The notes beneath the pieces are model-generated. The model was given only the letters and a program-made list of their open reading frames with translations, did not search any database and was not told where the DNA came from. DNA of 64,000 bases from an uncultured Desulfobacter sp. (GTDB lineage Bacteria; Desulfobacterota; Desulfobacteria; Desulfobacterales; Desulfobacteraceae), in NCBI RefSeq assembly GCF_963665355.1, contig NZ_OY762229.1, positions 3,658,001-3,722,000 of the forward strand, read 5' to 3'. This document shows, piece after piece, positions 22,451-31,532 of the stretch (positions are counted from its first letter, which is position 1; each line of letters begins with the position of its first letter). A program made the position numbers and the translations under genes.

Positions 22451-23677
22451 ATGGTTCAGATCGCTGCGACATTGAAAAAAGAGTTTCTTCTGCTCATAAG
22501 AGACCGGGCTGGCCTTCTTCTCTTATTTGTGATGCCGGCCCTGCTGGTGCTGATTATCTGCCTTGTGCAGGAAAAAGTGCTCAACCCCACCACCAGGGTT
22601 CTGATTATTGACAATGATACCGGGATCATCGGCAAAAGTATCGTCAAGGGACTGAAAGCCTCGGACAATATTCTGGCCGTCAATGGAAAGGATATTGGCT
22701 GCACAGACGTAGAAAAAGCAAAGTCCCTTGTGAATAACGGCAAGTACCAGTTCAGTATTGTGATCCCGGAGGGCAGCACCGGTTTTGCCTTTAAAAAGGC
22801 GGAGCAGTTTTTCATGGCTGAAGCCTCGTCCCTCGATGCATCCAGACAGATTACCGTTTATTTTGATCCTTCGGTGCAGGGCGGATTTCGGGCGGCTGTG
22901 TCTAACGCCATCTCCAAAGTGCTGCTGTGCATAGAATACGAAATCAAGCTCAGCCAGGCCGCTCCCGGCCCGGACAGCGGGCAGGAGATCTCACTTCCGC
23001 AACCTTGGTTTGATATTAAGGAGGTGTGGGCCACACAGTTCGGGTTTGTCAAAATGCCCACGTCGGTGCAGCAGAACGTACCGGCCTGGGCATTGTTCGG
23101 TATTTTCTTTATCTGCGTGCCCCTTTCAAGTTCCCTGATCCAGGAGCGGGAAAATAAAACCCTGGACAGGTTAAGAAGCATGCCCGTTTCAAGACTCACA
23201 TTGGTTGCCGGAAAAATCATCGCTTACATCGGTGTCTGCCTGTGCCAGTTCCTCCTGGTTTTTCTCATCGGGAAATATCTTTTTCCCCTTATAGGGCTGC
23301 CGGCCTTTGTTCTGGGGGAAGAGATCGGCGCTGTCCTGGTTATTCTGACGGCCTGTGCCGTTGCTGCGGCCAATTACGGCATTATGCTGGGGGCTCTGGC
23401 CGGCAGTCATGAACAGGCCCTGGTCATTGGCCCGGCCTCCATTGTTATTGCCGCAGCCCTGGGCGGTATTATTGTGCCGGTGTATCTGATGCCCGAACCC
23501 ATGCAGCTCATCAGCAGGCTCTCTCCCCTGGCCTGGGCACTGGATGGGTTTTATGATATTCTTTTACGGGGAAGAAAGATCAGTGCGGTTCTGCCCAGGG
23601 CCGGCTGCCTGATCGCGTTTGCAGCGGCGGCATTTGCGATCTCACATATGTCGCTGTCATATAAAAGACGAGGATGA
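22451..23677 (+). CDS. ABC-2 type exporter, permease
   Basis: A 408-residue membrane protein of the YhhJ/DrrB-like ABC-2 family. It has one N-terminal transmembrane helix (LLLLFVMPALLVLIICLV), a periplasmic domain of about 170 residues and about five C-terminal helices. ERENKTLDRLRSMPVSR is the conserved cytoplasmic coupling segment. It begins one base after the ATPase stop and overlaps the ACP start, so the operon is tight. It should export the acylated product or a lipid. Confidence 0.85.
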   Translation: MVQIAATLKKEFLLLIRDRAGLLLLFVMPALLVLIICLVQEKVLNPTTRVLIIDNDTGIIGKSIVKGLKASDNILAVNGKDIGCTDVEKAKSLVNNGKYQFSIVIPEGSTGFAFKKAEQFFMAEASSLDASRQITVYFDPSVQGGFRAAVSNAISKVLLCIEYEIKLSQAAPGPDSGQEISLPQPWFDIKEVWATQFGFVKMPTSVQQNVPAWALFGIFFICVPLSSSLIQERENKTLDRLRSMPVSRLTLVAGKIIAYIGVCLCQFLLVFLIGKYLFPLIGLPAFVLGEEIGAVLVILTACAVAAANYGIMLGALAGSHEQALVIGPASIVIAAALGGIIVPVYLMPEPMQLISRLSPLAWALDGFYDILLRGRKISAVLPRAGCLIAFAAAAFAISHMSLSYKRRG

Positions 23678-23946
23678 AAATTATGTTGGAACAGGAACTG
23701 CTCAAAGCCATTGTGGATATTTGCGATATCCAGGAAATAACAGACGACTTCCCTGTGGATGATCCCCTCATCGGGCCGGACTCCTGCCTGGGGCTGGATT
23801 CCCTGGATGCCATTGAAATTGTGGTCATGGTCCAGGACGTCTATGGTATACGGCTCCAGGGCAAGGACCAGGCCCGGGAAATTTTGTCAACCCTGAAGAC
23901 CCTTGCTGATTTTATCCGGTCCAAGCAGGAAGAGGGTGTTGCCTGA
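23674..23946 (+). CDS. Acyl carrier protein
   Basis: A 90-residue acidic carrier protein. The phosphopantetheine site is GLDSLDAIEIV with Ser43, and the four-helix ACP pattern surrounds it (VVMVQDVYGI in helix III, LADFIRSKQ at the end). It starts inside the permease stop (ATGA). The adjoining BtrH-like protein and three ketosynthase-type genes mark it as a dedicated carrier, not the housekeeping AcpP. A strong hairpin terminator follows at once. Confidence 0.93.
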   Translation: MKIMLEQELLKAIVDICDIQEITDDFPVDDPLIGPDSCLGLDSLDAIEIVVMVQDVYGIRLQGKDQAREILSTLKTLADFIRSKQEEGVA

Positions 23947-23947
23947 A

Positions 23948-24006
23948 AATAATGGGAGTCAGGGTAAATTAAATGTCCAATTTACCCTGACTCCCATTAT
24001 TTTTTG
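23948..24006. terminator. Bidirectional terminator between the ACP and KAS III genes
   Basis: A perfect 23-bp stem (23948-23970 with 23979-24001) with an 8-base loop. AATAATGGG starts one arm and CCCATTATT ends the other, followed by a T-tract. It separates two convergent genes and could end transcription from both. Confidence 0.95.
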
Positions 24007-24022
24007 ATTATGGTTGTACCCG

Positions 24023-25171
24023 CTACACCACGGTGAGCAGCATAAAGCAGTGGGAAAAACGACCGCTTTCGGGAATAAAACAGAGCAGCTTCTCTCCTTT
24101 TTTCAGCCTGCCGGATTTAAACAGCTCTTCCATGATCACGTAAATGGATGCCGAACCGATGTTTCCGGTGTAGGGCAGGTTGGTGAACCATTTTTCGTAG
24201 GGGATTTTAAAACCGACTTCTTCCATGACCTGGTAGAATTTATCCCTGAAAAAATGGGAGGAGTAATGGGGCAGGTACCAGTCAATGTCTTCGGGTTTTA
24301 TTTGCCGCTTCTCTGCTGTCTGACGAAGGGTTCTGCCCATGGTTTTGACAATGTTGGCGCCCAACAGCCGGGTATCCTGCTTTACAGCCAGAAGGTTTTC
24401 AGCGGCGGCGGCCGCACAGGAGTCTGCTTGGCGCCAGCCGAAAATGGAGCCGTCCTGGTTCTGTTTGCCGCCGGCATACATGCAGGTGGGCAGTTCGCCG
24501 GCATAGGAGAGCATATCAATCCACTCAATCCTTAATGAAATGCCGTTTTCATTGGGTTTGTTGGAGATAAATGCGGCACCGGCTCCGTCCGAGAGCATCC
24601 AGCGAAGAAAATCCGCGTTAAATGCCAGTATGGGCTGGTCAGCGATGTTGGCCCGGGGATCCACCTCCAGGGCAAAGAAATTGGCTCTCATGAAAGAGGA
24701 GGCAAGTTCCGACCCCGTACACACGGCGTTTTCCGATGCGTTGCTTGCCACAGCCATCTGGGCGTATTTCAATGCATTCATTCCGGAAAGGCAGATGCCG
24801 GCCATGGAAGCCACCTCACAGGGAGGTACTTTAAGCTCTCCTGCCACCATCATGCCGTGCCCGGGCATGATGACATCTGGACTTGTGGTGCCGCAGCACA
24901 GCATCTGGATGTCGTCAATCTTAAAACCGTCATAGGGCTTAAGGCCTTTTACGGCCCGGGCACAAAGCTGGGCATTGGTATGGGTGAATGTGCCGGTTAA
25001 AGGGTCAATGGCATAATACCGTTGTTCTATTTTATTATTGGCCAGCATTTTTGCTTTGGTCAGGGAGGGGATATCATTGATCCTGCCCAGTACATCTTCA
25101 ATTTCACTGTTGGACACAGGTGCGTTGGGTAAAAAGATTGATAAATCATTGATATATGCAGATTGGGTCAT
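24023..25171 (-). CDS. 3-oxoacyl-ACP synthase III (KAS III/FabH-like)
   Basis: A 382-residue thiolase-fold enzyme with the Cys-His-Asn triad of KAS III: Cys127 in MAGICLSGMNA, His302 in WYLPHYSSHF and Asn337 in YTGNIGSAS. It would start acyl chains by condensing an acyl-CoA with malonyl-ACP. I chose the ATG at 25171 because ACAGGAA precedes it; an upstream in-frame ATG (25213) has no site. It converges with the ACP gene and is likely part of the same pathway. Its divergence from housekeeping FabH (longer, extra internal segments) suggests a specialised starter unit. Confidence 0.87.
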   Translation of the reverse strand: MTQSAYINDLSIFLPNAPVSNSEIEDVLGRINDIPSLTKAKMLANNKIEQRYYAIDPLTGTFTHTNAQLCARAVKGLKPYDGFKIDDIQMLCCGTTSPDVIMPGHGMMVAGELKVPPCEVASMAGICLSGMNALKYAQMAVASNASENAVCTGSELASSFMRANFFALEVDPRANIADQPILAFNADFLRWMLSDGAGAAFISNKPNENGISLRIEWIDMLSYAGELPTCMYAGGKQNQDGSIFGWRQADSCAAAAAENLLAVKQDTRLLGANIVKTMGRTLRQTAEKRQIKPEDIDWYLPHYSSHFFRDKFYQVMEEVGFKIPYEKWFTNLPYTGNIGSASIYVIMEELFKSGRLKKGEKLLCFIPESGRFSHCFMLLTVV

Positions 25172-25458
25172 TTGATTTTTTCCTGTATCATCGGGTCTTA
25201 TCACTATATTCATAGAAATGTTTATATAACTTTCTGGAAAAGATCAAAATAAAGGGTCAAAAAAACTCTTCTTTTTCCAGCATCAGTTCCATAAAGGCAA
25301 GTGATCATAAAGTTCATCCATTGCTTTGAGTGGAAAAGAATATCAGTGATAACATGATAAAACGCAAGGAAAAAATCAGTTTGGTATTACAAAAATAGTC
25401 CTTTAACGGCTGTTTTTTCTTTCACCGGTGTACTATTTAAAAATACACGGCGTGCAGG

Positions 25459-26376
25459 CTATTCCTTTTGATTCCAGAGCATTTGGGCCTGGGGCGCAAA
25501 GCCTTTTTTCTGGGCCAGGTCCTCCAGTCCCATCATACCCATGGCCGCAACATCCATGTTTACCGAATCCGTTTGCCTGGTCAGGTCTATGGTCAAAAGA
25601 TAACTGTTGCATACCTGACAGGCGTCAACCCGTTCTGTGTCCCTGGCAGGGCTGTTCTGGTCGACAATGGATTCAATAGTGCGCTGGTTGTTATTTTCGC
25701 ACCGGGGGCAGGTGTGGGCCCTGAAATGCCATTCATGGGCGCACACGGAACACTGCAGCCAGGTCTGCTCCCCGTCATCCATAAGCCCTGCAACAGCCGG
25801 GAATGATCCGCACATGGGGCAGTGCCCGTGGGGCCACGGGTGCTCCTTCAACAGCGGGGCAAAGGCCCGGGCCTGAAGCTGTTTGAATGGTTCGGCAATC
25901 TGGGCCAGGGCAAACCTGAAGATGTCCGGACTGGTGACTGACTGTAGGGCCAATGCCGACAGGTTCCCGGAGTAGTTTGTCACAAACGCCTGGACGCAGT
26001 CGTCGGCATCAAGGCTGTCGTCCTCAATGTTGCGATGAATGGCTTCAATGTCCGACCCGATGTCCGGAAATGCCTCTGCAAGGGGCGGCAGAATCATGTG
26101 GGCGGCCTGTTTAAACTCCCGGCAGAAGTCCATGAGACCTGTGATGGCAAACAAATGCACCCCTTTGGAGAACCGGACCCATTCAGATTCGGGAATATCT
26201 GGTATGTTTACCTGGTTTTCGGACAGACATGCCGTTACTTCAGCCTTTGCCACCAGCACCGGACCAAATGCCTGGGCCAGTGAAGATAGCGATGGCTTGT
26301 TCATCGCCAGGGAATCAAGGGCCGTTTGAATACCCTGGGGCGTTTTTTCATGGCAGATACGTTCATTTTGATTCAT
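25459..26376 (-). CDS. fdhE: Formate dehydrogenase accessory protein FdhE-like
   Basis: A 305-residue protein with the C-terminal rubredoxin-like zinc/iron region of FdhE: four pairs of cysteines (CPMCGSF, CSVCAHEW, CPRCENN, CQVCNSY) between residues about 190 and 270. FdhE binds the twin-arginine-exported formate dehydrogenase during maturation. No formate dehydrogenase subunit is encoded in this window, so its partner lies elsewhere. It splits the acyl cluster without an evident functional link. A purine-rich AAAGGAGGTC precedes the ATG. Confidence 0.85.
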   Translation of the reverse strand: MNQNERICHEKTPQGIQTALDSLAMNKPSLSSLAQAFGPVLVAKAEVTACLSENQVNIPDIPESEWVRFSKGVHLFAITGLMDFCREFKQAAHMILPPLAEAFPDIGSDIEAIHRNIEDDSLDADDCVQAFVTNYSGNLSALALQSVTSPDIFRFALAQIAEPFKQLQARAFAPLLKEHPWPHGHCPMCGSFPAVAGLMDDGEQTWLQCSVCAHEWHFRAHTCPRCENNNQRTIESIVDQNSPARDTERVDACQVCNSYLLTIDLTRQTDSVNMDVAAMGMMGLEDLAQKKGFAPQAQMLWNQKE

Positions 26377-26521
26377 GGTGTTTGACCTCCTTTACTCATG
26401 GTTTGGGAGAATTTCGCATGTTCCCGGATTTTCGCCTGGGGCATTATATTGCAGGAGTTATTATATGCCAACCTAAATTGCGTATATTCACATTTCCGGG
26501 GTTCTGTCATGGGACTGCTGT

Positions 26522-27109
26522 TTATGATAATTCAAATTGAATACCCCAATAGATCTCAGACAACGGCAATTCACAATTAATGGATTTTATTTTCAATATC
26601 TGGTCCGCACCCTTGTATGAACAATATTCCCACTTACCGTATTCACGGCGTATGTACTGTTCAACATGGTATTCATCCTGGGAAACAAGGAGATACTCCT
26701 GAAGCGTTGAGATTGTGCGGTAATAGGCAAATTTTTTCCCTCTATCAAAGGCTTCAGTTGACTCTGAAAGAATTTCCATGATGACCACAGGGTTTGTCAG
26801 GGTGTCAAAGGCGTTATCCTCAAATTTTGCATCGCCGCAGGAAATTGCGATGTCGGGGTAAACATAGCCAGTCTCGATTTTCACCCGCATATCATTGGGA
26901 AGAACTTCACAAGAAGAGTTCTCTTCTTTAAACTTGTTTCTCAATTCTCCTGTGAGGTTAACATTGATACGGATATGGTTTATTTTAGCCCCGACCATGG
27001 CGAAAATTTCACCATTGAAAAATTCATGTCTGATATCAAGGGAACTTCGTTCCATCTCCAAATATTGCGCCGGTGTCATCTTATTTTCTTCTTTGGGTTG
27101 CACGGTCAT
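26522..27109 (-). CDS. Uma2-family (DUF820) putative restriction endonuclease-fold protein
   Basis: A 195-residue PD-(D/E)XK-like protein. It begins with the family pattern M-T-x-x-x-Y-L-x-x-E (MTPAQYLEME), then RHEFFNGEIFAMVGA. The nuclease core has YVYPDIAISCG, VVIMEILSEST and the Y-x-x-I-x-x-L-x-E-Y-L-L-V segment. Uma2 proteins are abundant in cyanobacteria and in deltaproteobacteria, often as lone genes linked to mobile DNA; the function is unproven. CAGGAG lies before the ATG at 27109. It is divergent from the KAS gene. Confidence 0.85.
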   Translation of the reverse strand: MTVQPKEENKMTPAQYLEMERSSLDIRHEFFNGEIFAMVGAKINHIRINVNLTGELRNKFKEENSSCEVLPNDMRVKIETGYVYPDIAISCGDAKFEDNAFDTLTNPVVIMEILSESTEAFDRGKKFAYYRTISTLQEYLLVSQDEYHVEQYIRREYGKWEYCSYKGADQILKIKSINCELPLSEIYWGIQFELS

Positions 27110-27357
27110 TGTTTTTCTCCTGTTTTGGCTTTTCAGTTACCCAGGTGACCATCCTGGGCTATTATACCAACCCGGTTTTTTTTGGGTATCTTAAATATTT
27201 AGTGTTTGGACAAAAGTTTGCCAGATTAATCAAAGATGTCCTGGATGTGGGATGCTTGCTGCCCTGGCACCGGGCTTTCGCATCTTGTGAACAAATAAAA
27301 AAAAATGTAATATCTGTCGCACAGTTTAAATGACAAGGCGGCACCGGATTATACTCT

Positions 27358-28581
27358 ATGAAATGTTCAACTCAAAAGAGCAGAAAGACGATTGTGATAG
27401 GCATGGGTTGTGTTACGGCCGCAGGGCTGACACTTGAGCAGAATCTGGAACATCTGTTTTCCAAAGATCAGAATATCTGTCTTCCTTCACGGTTTTCCAC
27501 CGACCACAACCCGCCGTACCCTGTTTTTGAGGTCAGACCTCTTGACTCCAATTCCATTTATACCCCTGAACAGCAGGGCATGATATCGGGCCTGTCTCTC
27601 ACCTGCAGGTTTATGATTGAGGCGGCCGCCATGGCCATTGTCCAGGCCGGGTTGTTGCCCGATTGGTTTGAAAGCAAGCGCGTGGGGGTCTGCGTGGGAA
27701 CTTCGGTGGGCTGCACCCCCAATTCCGTGCCGTTCTACCGGGATTTCCGCCTGGGTAAAAAGCCGGATACGTCTGATTTCCAACGATATCTGAGAAGTAA
27801 CCCGGCTGCAAGCCTGTCTGATCTGCTTAATCTGAACGGCCCTGTCCAGACCGTTAACAACGCCTGTGCTTCGGGGACCGACGCCGTCGGCATTGCTGCA
27901 GGCTGGCTCCGGCAGGGGCTGTGTGATATGGCCCTGGCCGGCGGGGCCGATGAACTTTCCCGGGTGGCCTACAATGGATTTGCATCCCTGCAGATTCTGG
28001 ATCATGCCCCGGCCAGGCCCTTTGATGAAAACCGTGGCGGTCTGAATCTGGGGGAGGGGGCCGGTATGCTGCTGATGGCATCTGAAAATATATCGAAAAG
28101 ATTTCCTTGTCTGGGAAAGGTGGCAGGTTACGGAATCTGCAATGACCGGTATCATCTGGTGGCCCCGCATCCCCAGGGACGTGGACTTCAAGCCGCCCTT
28201 GACCAGGCCCTTTACTTCGCAAAATTCAGACCCGGGGATATCAGTTTTGTAAATGCCCATGGTACGGGCACCAGGGACAATGACCTTGTGGAGAGCCGGG
28301 TTCTTGCGGAAAAGCTGCCGGGGGTTCCTTTTTTTTCCACAAAGGGCAGTACCGGTCATACGTTGGGTGCTGCCGGTGCCATTGAAGCCATTTATACCCT
28401 GGCCTGCCTGAGCAGAGGGGAAATTGCGCCAAGCAAGGGGTTTGAACAGCCCGATTCTGATCTGCCCTGTTCTCCGGTTCGATCATGCCAGTCTGTTTCA
28501 GGACACATGGCCATCTCTGAATCCCTGGCCTTTGGCGGGCACAACAGCGTACTGGTTCTGGAAAAAGGAGACGACATATGA
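27358..28581 (+). CDS. Beta-ketoacyl-ACP synthase (KAS II/FabF-like), catalytic
   Basis: A 407-residue ketosynthase with an intact Cys-His-His triad: Cys170 in VNNACASGTDAVG, His301 in NAHGTGTRDND and His334 in STGHTLGAAG. It elongates ACP-bound chains by decarboxylative condensation. Sequence and the following cysteine-less partner recall the KS/CLF pairs of aryl-polyene and type II polyketide systems rather than primary FabF. It overlaps the next gene (ATGA). The ribosome site is weak. Confidence 0.88.
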   Translation: MKCSTQKSRKTIVIGMGCVTAAGLTLEQNLEHLFSKDQNICLPSRFSTDHNPPYPVFEVRPLDSNSIYTPEQQGMISGLSLTCRFMIEAAAMAIVQAGLLPDWFESKRVGVCVGTSVGCTPNSVPFYRDFRLGKKPDTSDFQRYLRSNPAASLSDLLNLNGPVQTVNNACASGTDAVGIAAGWLRQGLCDMALAGGADELSRVAYNGFASLQILDHAPARPFDENRGGLNLGEGAGMLLMASENISKRFPCLGKVAGYGICNDRYHLVAPHPQGRGLQAALDQALYFAKFRPGDISFVNAHGTGTRDNDLVESRVLAEKLPGVPFFSTKGSTGHTLGAAGAIEAIYTLACLSRGEIAPSKGFEQPDSDLPCSPVRSCQSVSGHMAISESLAFGGHNSVLVLEKGDDI

Positions 28582-29564
28582 CGATCTCCATCCGGGGAAT
28601 CGGACCCCTGGGCGCTTTTGGCGCCGGAAGGTCAAGCCTTGCGGCAGCCCTGGATCTGAACGACACATCACAGGAGCCCCAAAACAGCCCCAAGGTTTTT
28701 AAAACAGATACCTCTGCTTTGTCAGGTTTTATTCCGGTTAGAAAGATGCGGCGTCTGGATCATTATGCCAACATGGTTCTGCTGTCCGCAGGCCTTGCCC
28801 TGGAAGATGCAGGCCTGACCAGCGAAGAAAAAAAACAGACCGGCATTATTCTTTCCACAGGGCACGGCCCCATTGAAACCGGCTTTTCCTTCCTGGAATC
28901 CTTTTTAGACAAGGGGGACAGCTTAAGCAAGCCCACGCGGTTTTCAACCTCGGTGCATACCTTTGCCGCGTCATCTTTGTCCTTGATTTTCGGCATTGAC
29001 GGTCCTGTGCTTAATGTGGCGGATTTTAATCTGCCCTTTGTGTCGGCCATCATGACCGCTGTGACCTGGCTGAAAGAAGGACGGGTCTGCCATGTGCTTG
29101 TGGGTGGTGTGGATGAATTGAGCAATGCCGCCATGTACGCAGCACCTTGTCCGATGCCCGGAGAGGGGGGATGTTTTTTCGTCCTGTCCCGGGATTCGGA
29201 TAGTGGGGTTCATCTGGCCCATGCCGACATTTTTAAGCCCGGAGCCACGGACCTGTCCTTTTTGAAAACCGGCTGTTTAATCGGCCGGGAACGGGATCGG
29301 GATACGCTTGGGGGCGTTTCAAGCCATGCGGTCCTCACCCATGAAACAATCTACGGCAGTTTTCCTTCGGCCACAGCCCTTGACCTTGCCTGTGCCGTAA
29401 TTTTCCAGACCCGGTCCAATGCCGTTGAAGTGCACACCCCGGATGCCGGCCGGCAATTCGGCGCCATCCGCACCGGGCGTCTGTGGGGGGCACTCATGCT
29501 TTCCTGGGGTAATGCATGGAAAGGGCAGGGCAGTCGCAGCTATCCAAACCGCCCGGTGATATAG
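28578..29564 (+). CDS. Ketosynthase-like protein without active-site cysteine (chain-length-factor-like)
   Basis: A 328-residue thiolase-fold protein related to the KAS upstream. The segment expected to hold the nucleophile reads [20 protein letters not shown], with no cysteine, and the second half is short with no NAHGTGT or GHTLGAAG motifs. It therefore should not condense substrates itself. Such proteins pair with an active KS as a chain-length factor. The 4-base overlap with the active KAS supports a heterodimer. Its end overlaps the convergent pstB gene by 25 bases. Confidence 0.75.
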   Translation: MTISIRGIGPLGAFGAGRSSLAAALDLNDTSQEPQNSPKVFKTDTSALSGFIPVRKMRRLDHYANMVLLSAGLALEDAGLTSEEKKQTGIILSTGHGPIETGFSFLESFLDKGDSLSKPTRFSTSVHTFAASSLSLIFGIDGPVLNVADFNLPFVSAIMTAVTWLKEGRVCHVLVGGVDELSNAAMYAAPCPMPGEGGCFFVLSRDSDSGVHLAHADIFKPGATDLSFLKTGCLIGRERDRDTLGGVSSHAVLTHETIYGSFPSATALDLACAVIFQTRSNAVEVHTPDAGRQFGAIRTGRLWGALMLSWGNAWKGQGSRSYPNRPVI

Positions 29565-30397
29565 TCCTCGGTGAGCTGGTGCAAAGGATTTAAAAATATC
29601 TGGTCCGTGGGCCCGATTTCAATGAGATCGCCCTTGTGGAAATAGGCCGTACGCTGGGAAATCCGGGATGCCTGCTGCATGGAGTGGGTCACAATGGCAA
29701 TGGTGTAATCCTGTTTGAGCTCATCGATAAGTTCCTCGATAATGGCCGTGGCAATGGGATCCAGGGAGGAGCAGGGCTCATCCATGAGAATCACCTCCGG
29801 ATTCACCGCAATGGTCCTTGCGATGCACAGGCGCTGCTGCTGCCCGCCGGACAGGCTGGTGCCCGGCATGGCCAGGCGGTCCTTGACTTCGTTCCACAGA
29901 CCGGCCCTTTTCAGGGAGCCCACAACCAGCTCATCTGTTTCGTCCCGGTTCTGGACAAGGCCGTGGATTCTCGGGCCATAGGCAATGTTGTCATAAATGG
30001 ATTTGGGAAAGGGATTGGGTTTCTGAAACACCATGCCCACCTGGGCCCGTAACGGCACCACATCCACATCGCTGTCATATATGTTTTTTCCGTCCATCAG
30101 GATTTGTCCTGTGACAACACATCCTTCAATGGTGTCGTTCATCCGGTTCAGGCAGCGCAGGAATGTGGATTTGCCACACCCGGACGGCCCGATCATGGCA
30201 ATCACCTCGTTGCAGCCGATATCAAGGGAAATATTGCTGATGGCTTTTTTTGAATCGTAATACACAGCCACATTTCGACAACTCATCCTGGGGTTTTCAA
30301 CGACACTCTGCCCTACGGTTTCCCGCTCTGTCCGCTCGACCAGCGGATGCCGCCCGGGTCTTCTGGGCGGATTGGATGTAGTTTTTTCCTGATTCAT
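29540..30397 (-). CDS. pstB: Phosphate ABC transporter ATP-binding protein
   Basis: A 285-residue ATPase. After a basic N-terminal extension of about 38 residues, the PstB core shows Walker [10 protein letters not shown], the PstB-typical [17 protein letters not shown], signature LSGGQQQR and Walker [14 protein letters not shown]. It energises high-affinity phosphate import with PstA/PstC. It is the last gene of the pstC-pstA-pstS-pstB order. No phoU follows; the next gene is convergent. Confidence 0.96.
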   Translation of the reverse strand: MNQEKTTSNPPRRPGRHPLVERTERETVGQSVVENPRMSCRNVAVYYDSKKAISNISLDIGCNEVIAMIGPSGCGKSTFLRCLNRMNDTIEGCVVTGQILMDGKNIYDSDVDVVPLRAQVGMVFQKPNPFPKSIYDNIAYGPRIHGLVQNRDETDELVVGSLKRAGLWNEVKDRLAMPGTSLSGGQQQRLCIARTIAVNPEVILMDEPCSSLDPIATAIIEELIDELKQDYTIAIVTHSMQQASRISQRTAYFHKGDLIEIGPTDQIFLNPLHQLTEDYITGRFG

Positions 30398-30416
30398 CTT
30401 TATGTACAGTTATCCT

Positions 30417-31481
30417 TCAATTGAGATCTTCCAAAGTTAAGGGGATAAGTTCTTCAACGACTTTTCTGTAATGCTGCCGTTCTTTCACAGACATGGGAAT
30501 CAACCCTTTGGACGTCAGATACCCTTCATCTCCCCAGGCATTTTCATTTGTGAACTCTTCCAGATATTCCCTCATGCCGGGAATGGTATCCACATGGGCC
30601 TTTTTAACATAGAAATACAAGGGCCGGGACACGGGGTAGAAGCCGTCGGCAATGGCCTCAAATGTCGGCTTCACGCCGTCAATGAAAGATCCCTGGATCT
30701 TGTCGGTATTCTGATCCAGGAAGGAAAAGCCAAAAATACCTAAGACTTCAGGCGCTTTGCTCAATTTGTCCACAATCAGGTTGTCGTTTTCTCCGGCCTC
30801 AATATACGCCCCATCCTCCCGGATGGTATGGCAGATCACCTTGTATTTTTTTTTATCTGTTTTTTTCAATTTCGCTATCCACGGAAACGTATTGGCCCCG
30901 CCCTCCATGACCAGTTCCACAAAAGCATCCCGGGTACCCGAGGTGGGCGGCGGCCCGAACACTTCAATTTTGGTGTCCGGAAGAGATGGATTTATCTGCT
31001 TCCAGGATGTGTAGGGGTTGGGACGCAACTCACCTTTGGCTCTTGGCACAGGCACCTGCTTTGCCAGGGCCAGAAACAGATCTTTTCTGTTCAGCCTGTA
31101 CACCTGGGTCAGCCTGGAATTGGCCACAACAATACCGTCATAGCCGATTTTTACCTCAACAACCTCTTTTACACCATTTTTAAAGTCTTTTTCCAGCTGA
31201 CTCTTGGTAATTCGGGCAGAGGCGTTGGTAATATCCGGATGGTCTATGCCGATTCCGGCCCCAAAAAGCTTGTGCCCGCCGCCGGATCCTGTGGATTCTA
31301 TCATGGGGGTTTTAAATCCGGTTTTTTTTCCAAAATTTTCCGCAACAACCGTGGCAAAGGGATAAACCGTTGAAGATCCCACAATGAAGATATAGTCCCT
31401 TGCACACCCTTCACGGACCTGGATCATCCCGGAAATCATCAGCAAAACCAGAATAATCGAAGTGATAGTCAGTTTTTTCAT
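30417..31481 (-). CDS. pstS: Phosphate ABC transporter substrate-binding protein
   Basis: A 354-residue periplasmic protein. The signal peptide (LTITSIILVLLMISG) starts at the ATG at 31481, which has AGGAGC upstream. The phosphate loops are visible: VGSSTVYPFATVVAENF near the N-terminus, STGSGGG, and GPPPTSGTRDAFVELV in the second lobe. It captures phosphate for PstCAB. Its place after pstA rather than at the start of the operon is unusual for enterobacteria but common in this lineage. Confidence 0.94.
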   Translation of the reverse strand: MKKLTITSIILVLLMISGMIQVREGCARDYIFIVGSSTVYPFATVVAENFGKKTGFKTPMIESTGSGGGHKLFGAGIGIDHPDITNASARITKSQLEKDFKNGVKEVVEVKIGYDGIVVANSRLTQVYRLNRKDLFLALAKQVPVPRAKGELRPNPYTSWKQINPSLPDTKIEVFGPPPTSGTRDAFVELVMEGGANTFPWIAKLKKTDKKKYKVICHTIREDGAYIEAGENDNLIVDKLSKAPEVLGIFGFSFLDQNTDKIQGSFIDGVKPTFEAIADGFYPVSRPLYFYVKKAHVDTIPGMREYLEEFTNENAWGDEGYLTSKGLIPMSVKERQHYRKVVEELIPLTLEDLN

Positions 31482-31532
31482 AGGTAGCTCCTGAATCAAT
31501 ATTCCTGCAACAAGACAAATAAAAACTAAATG

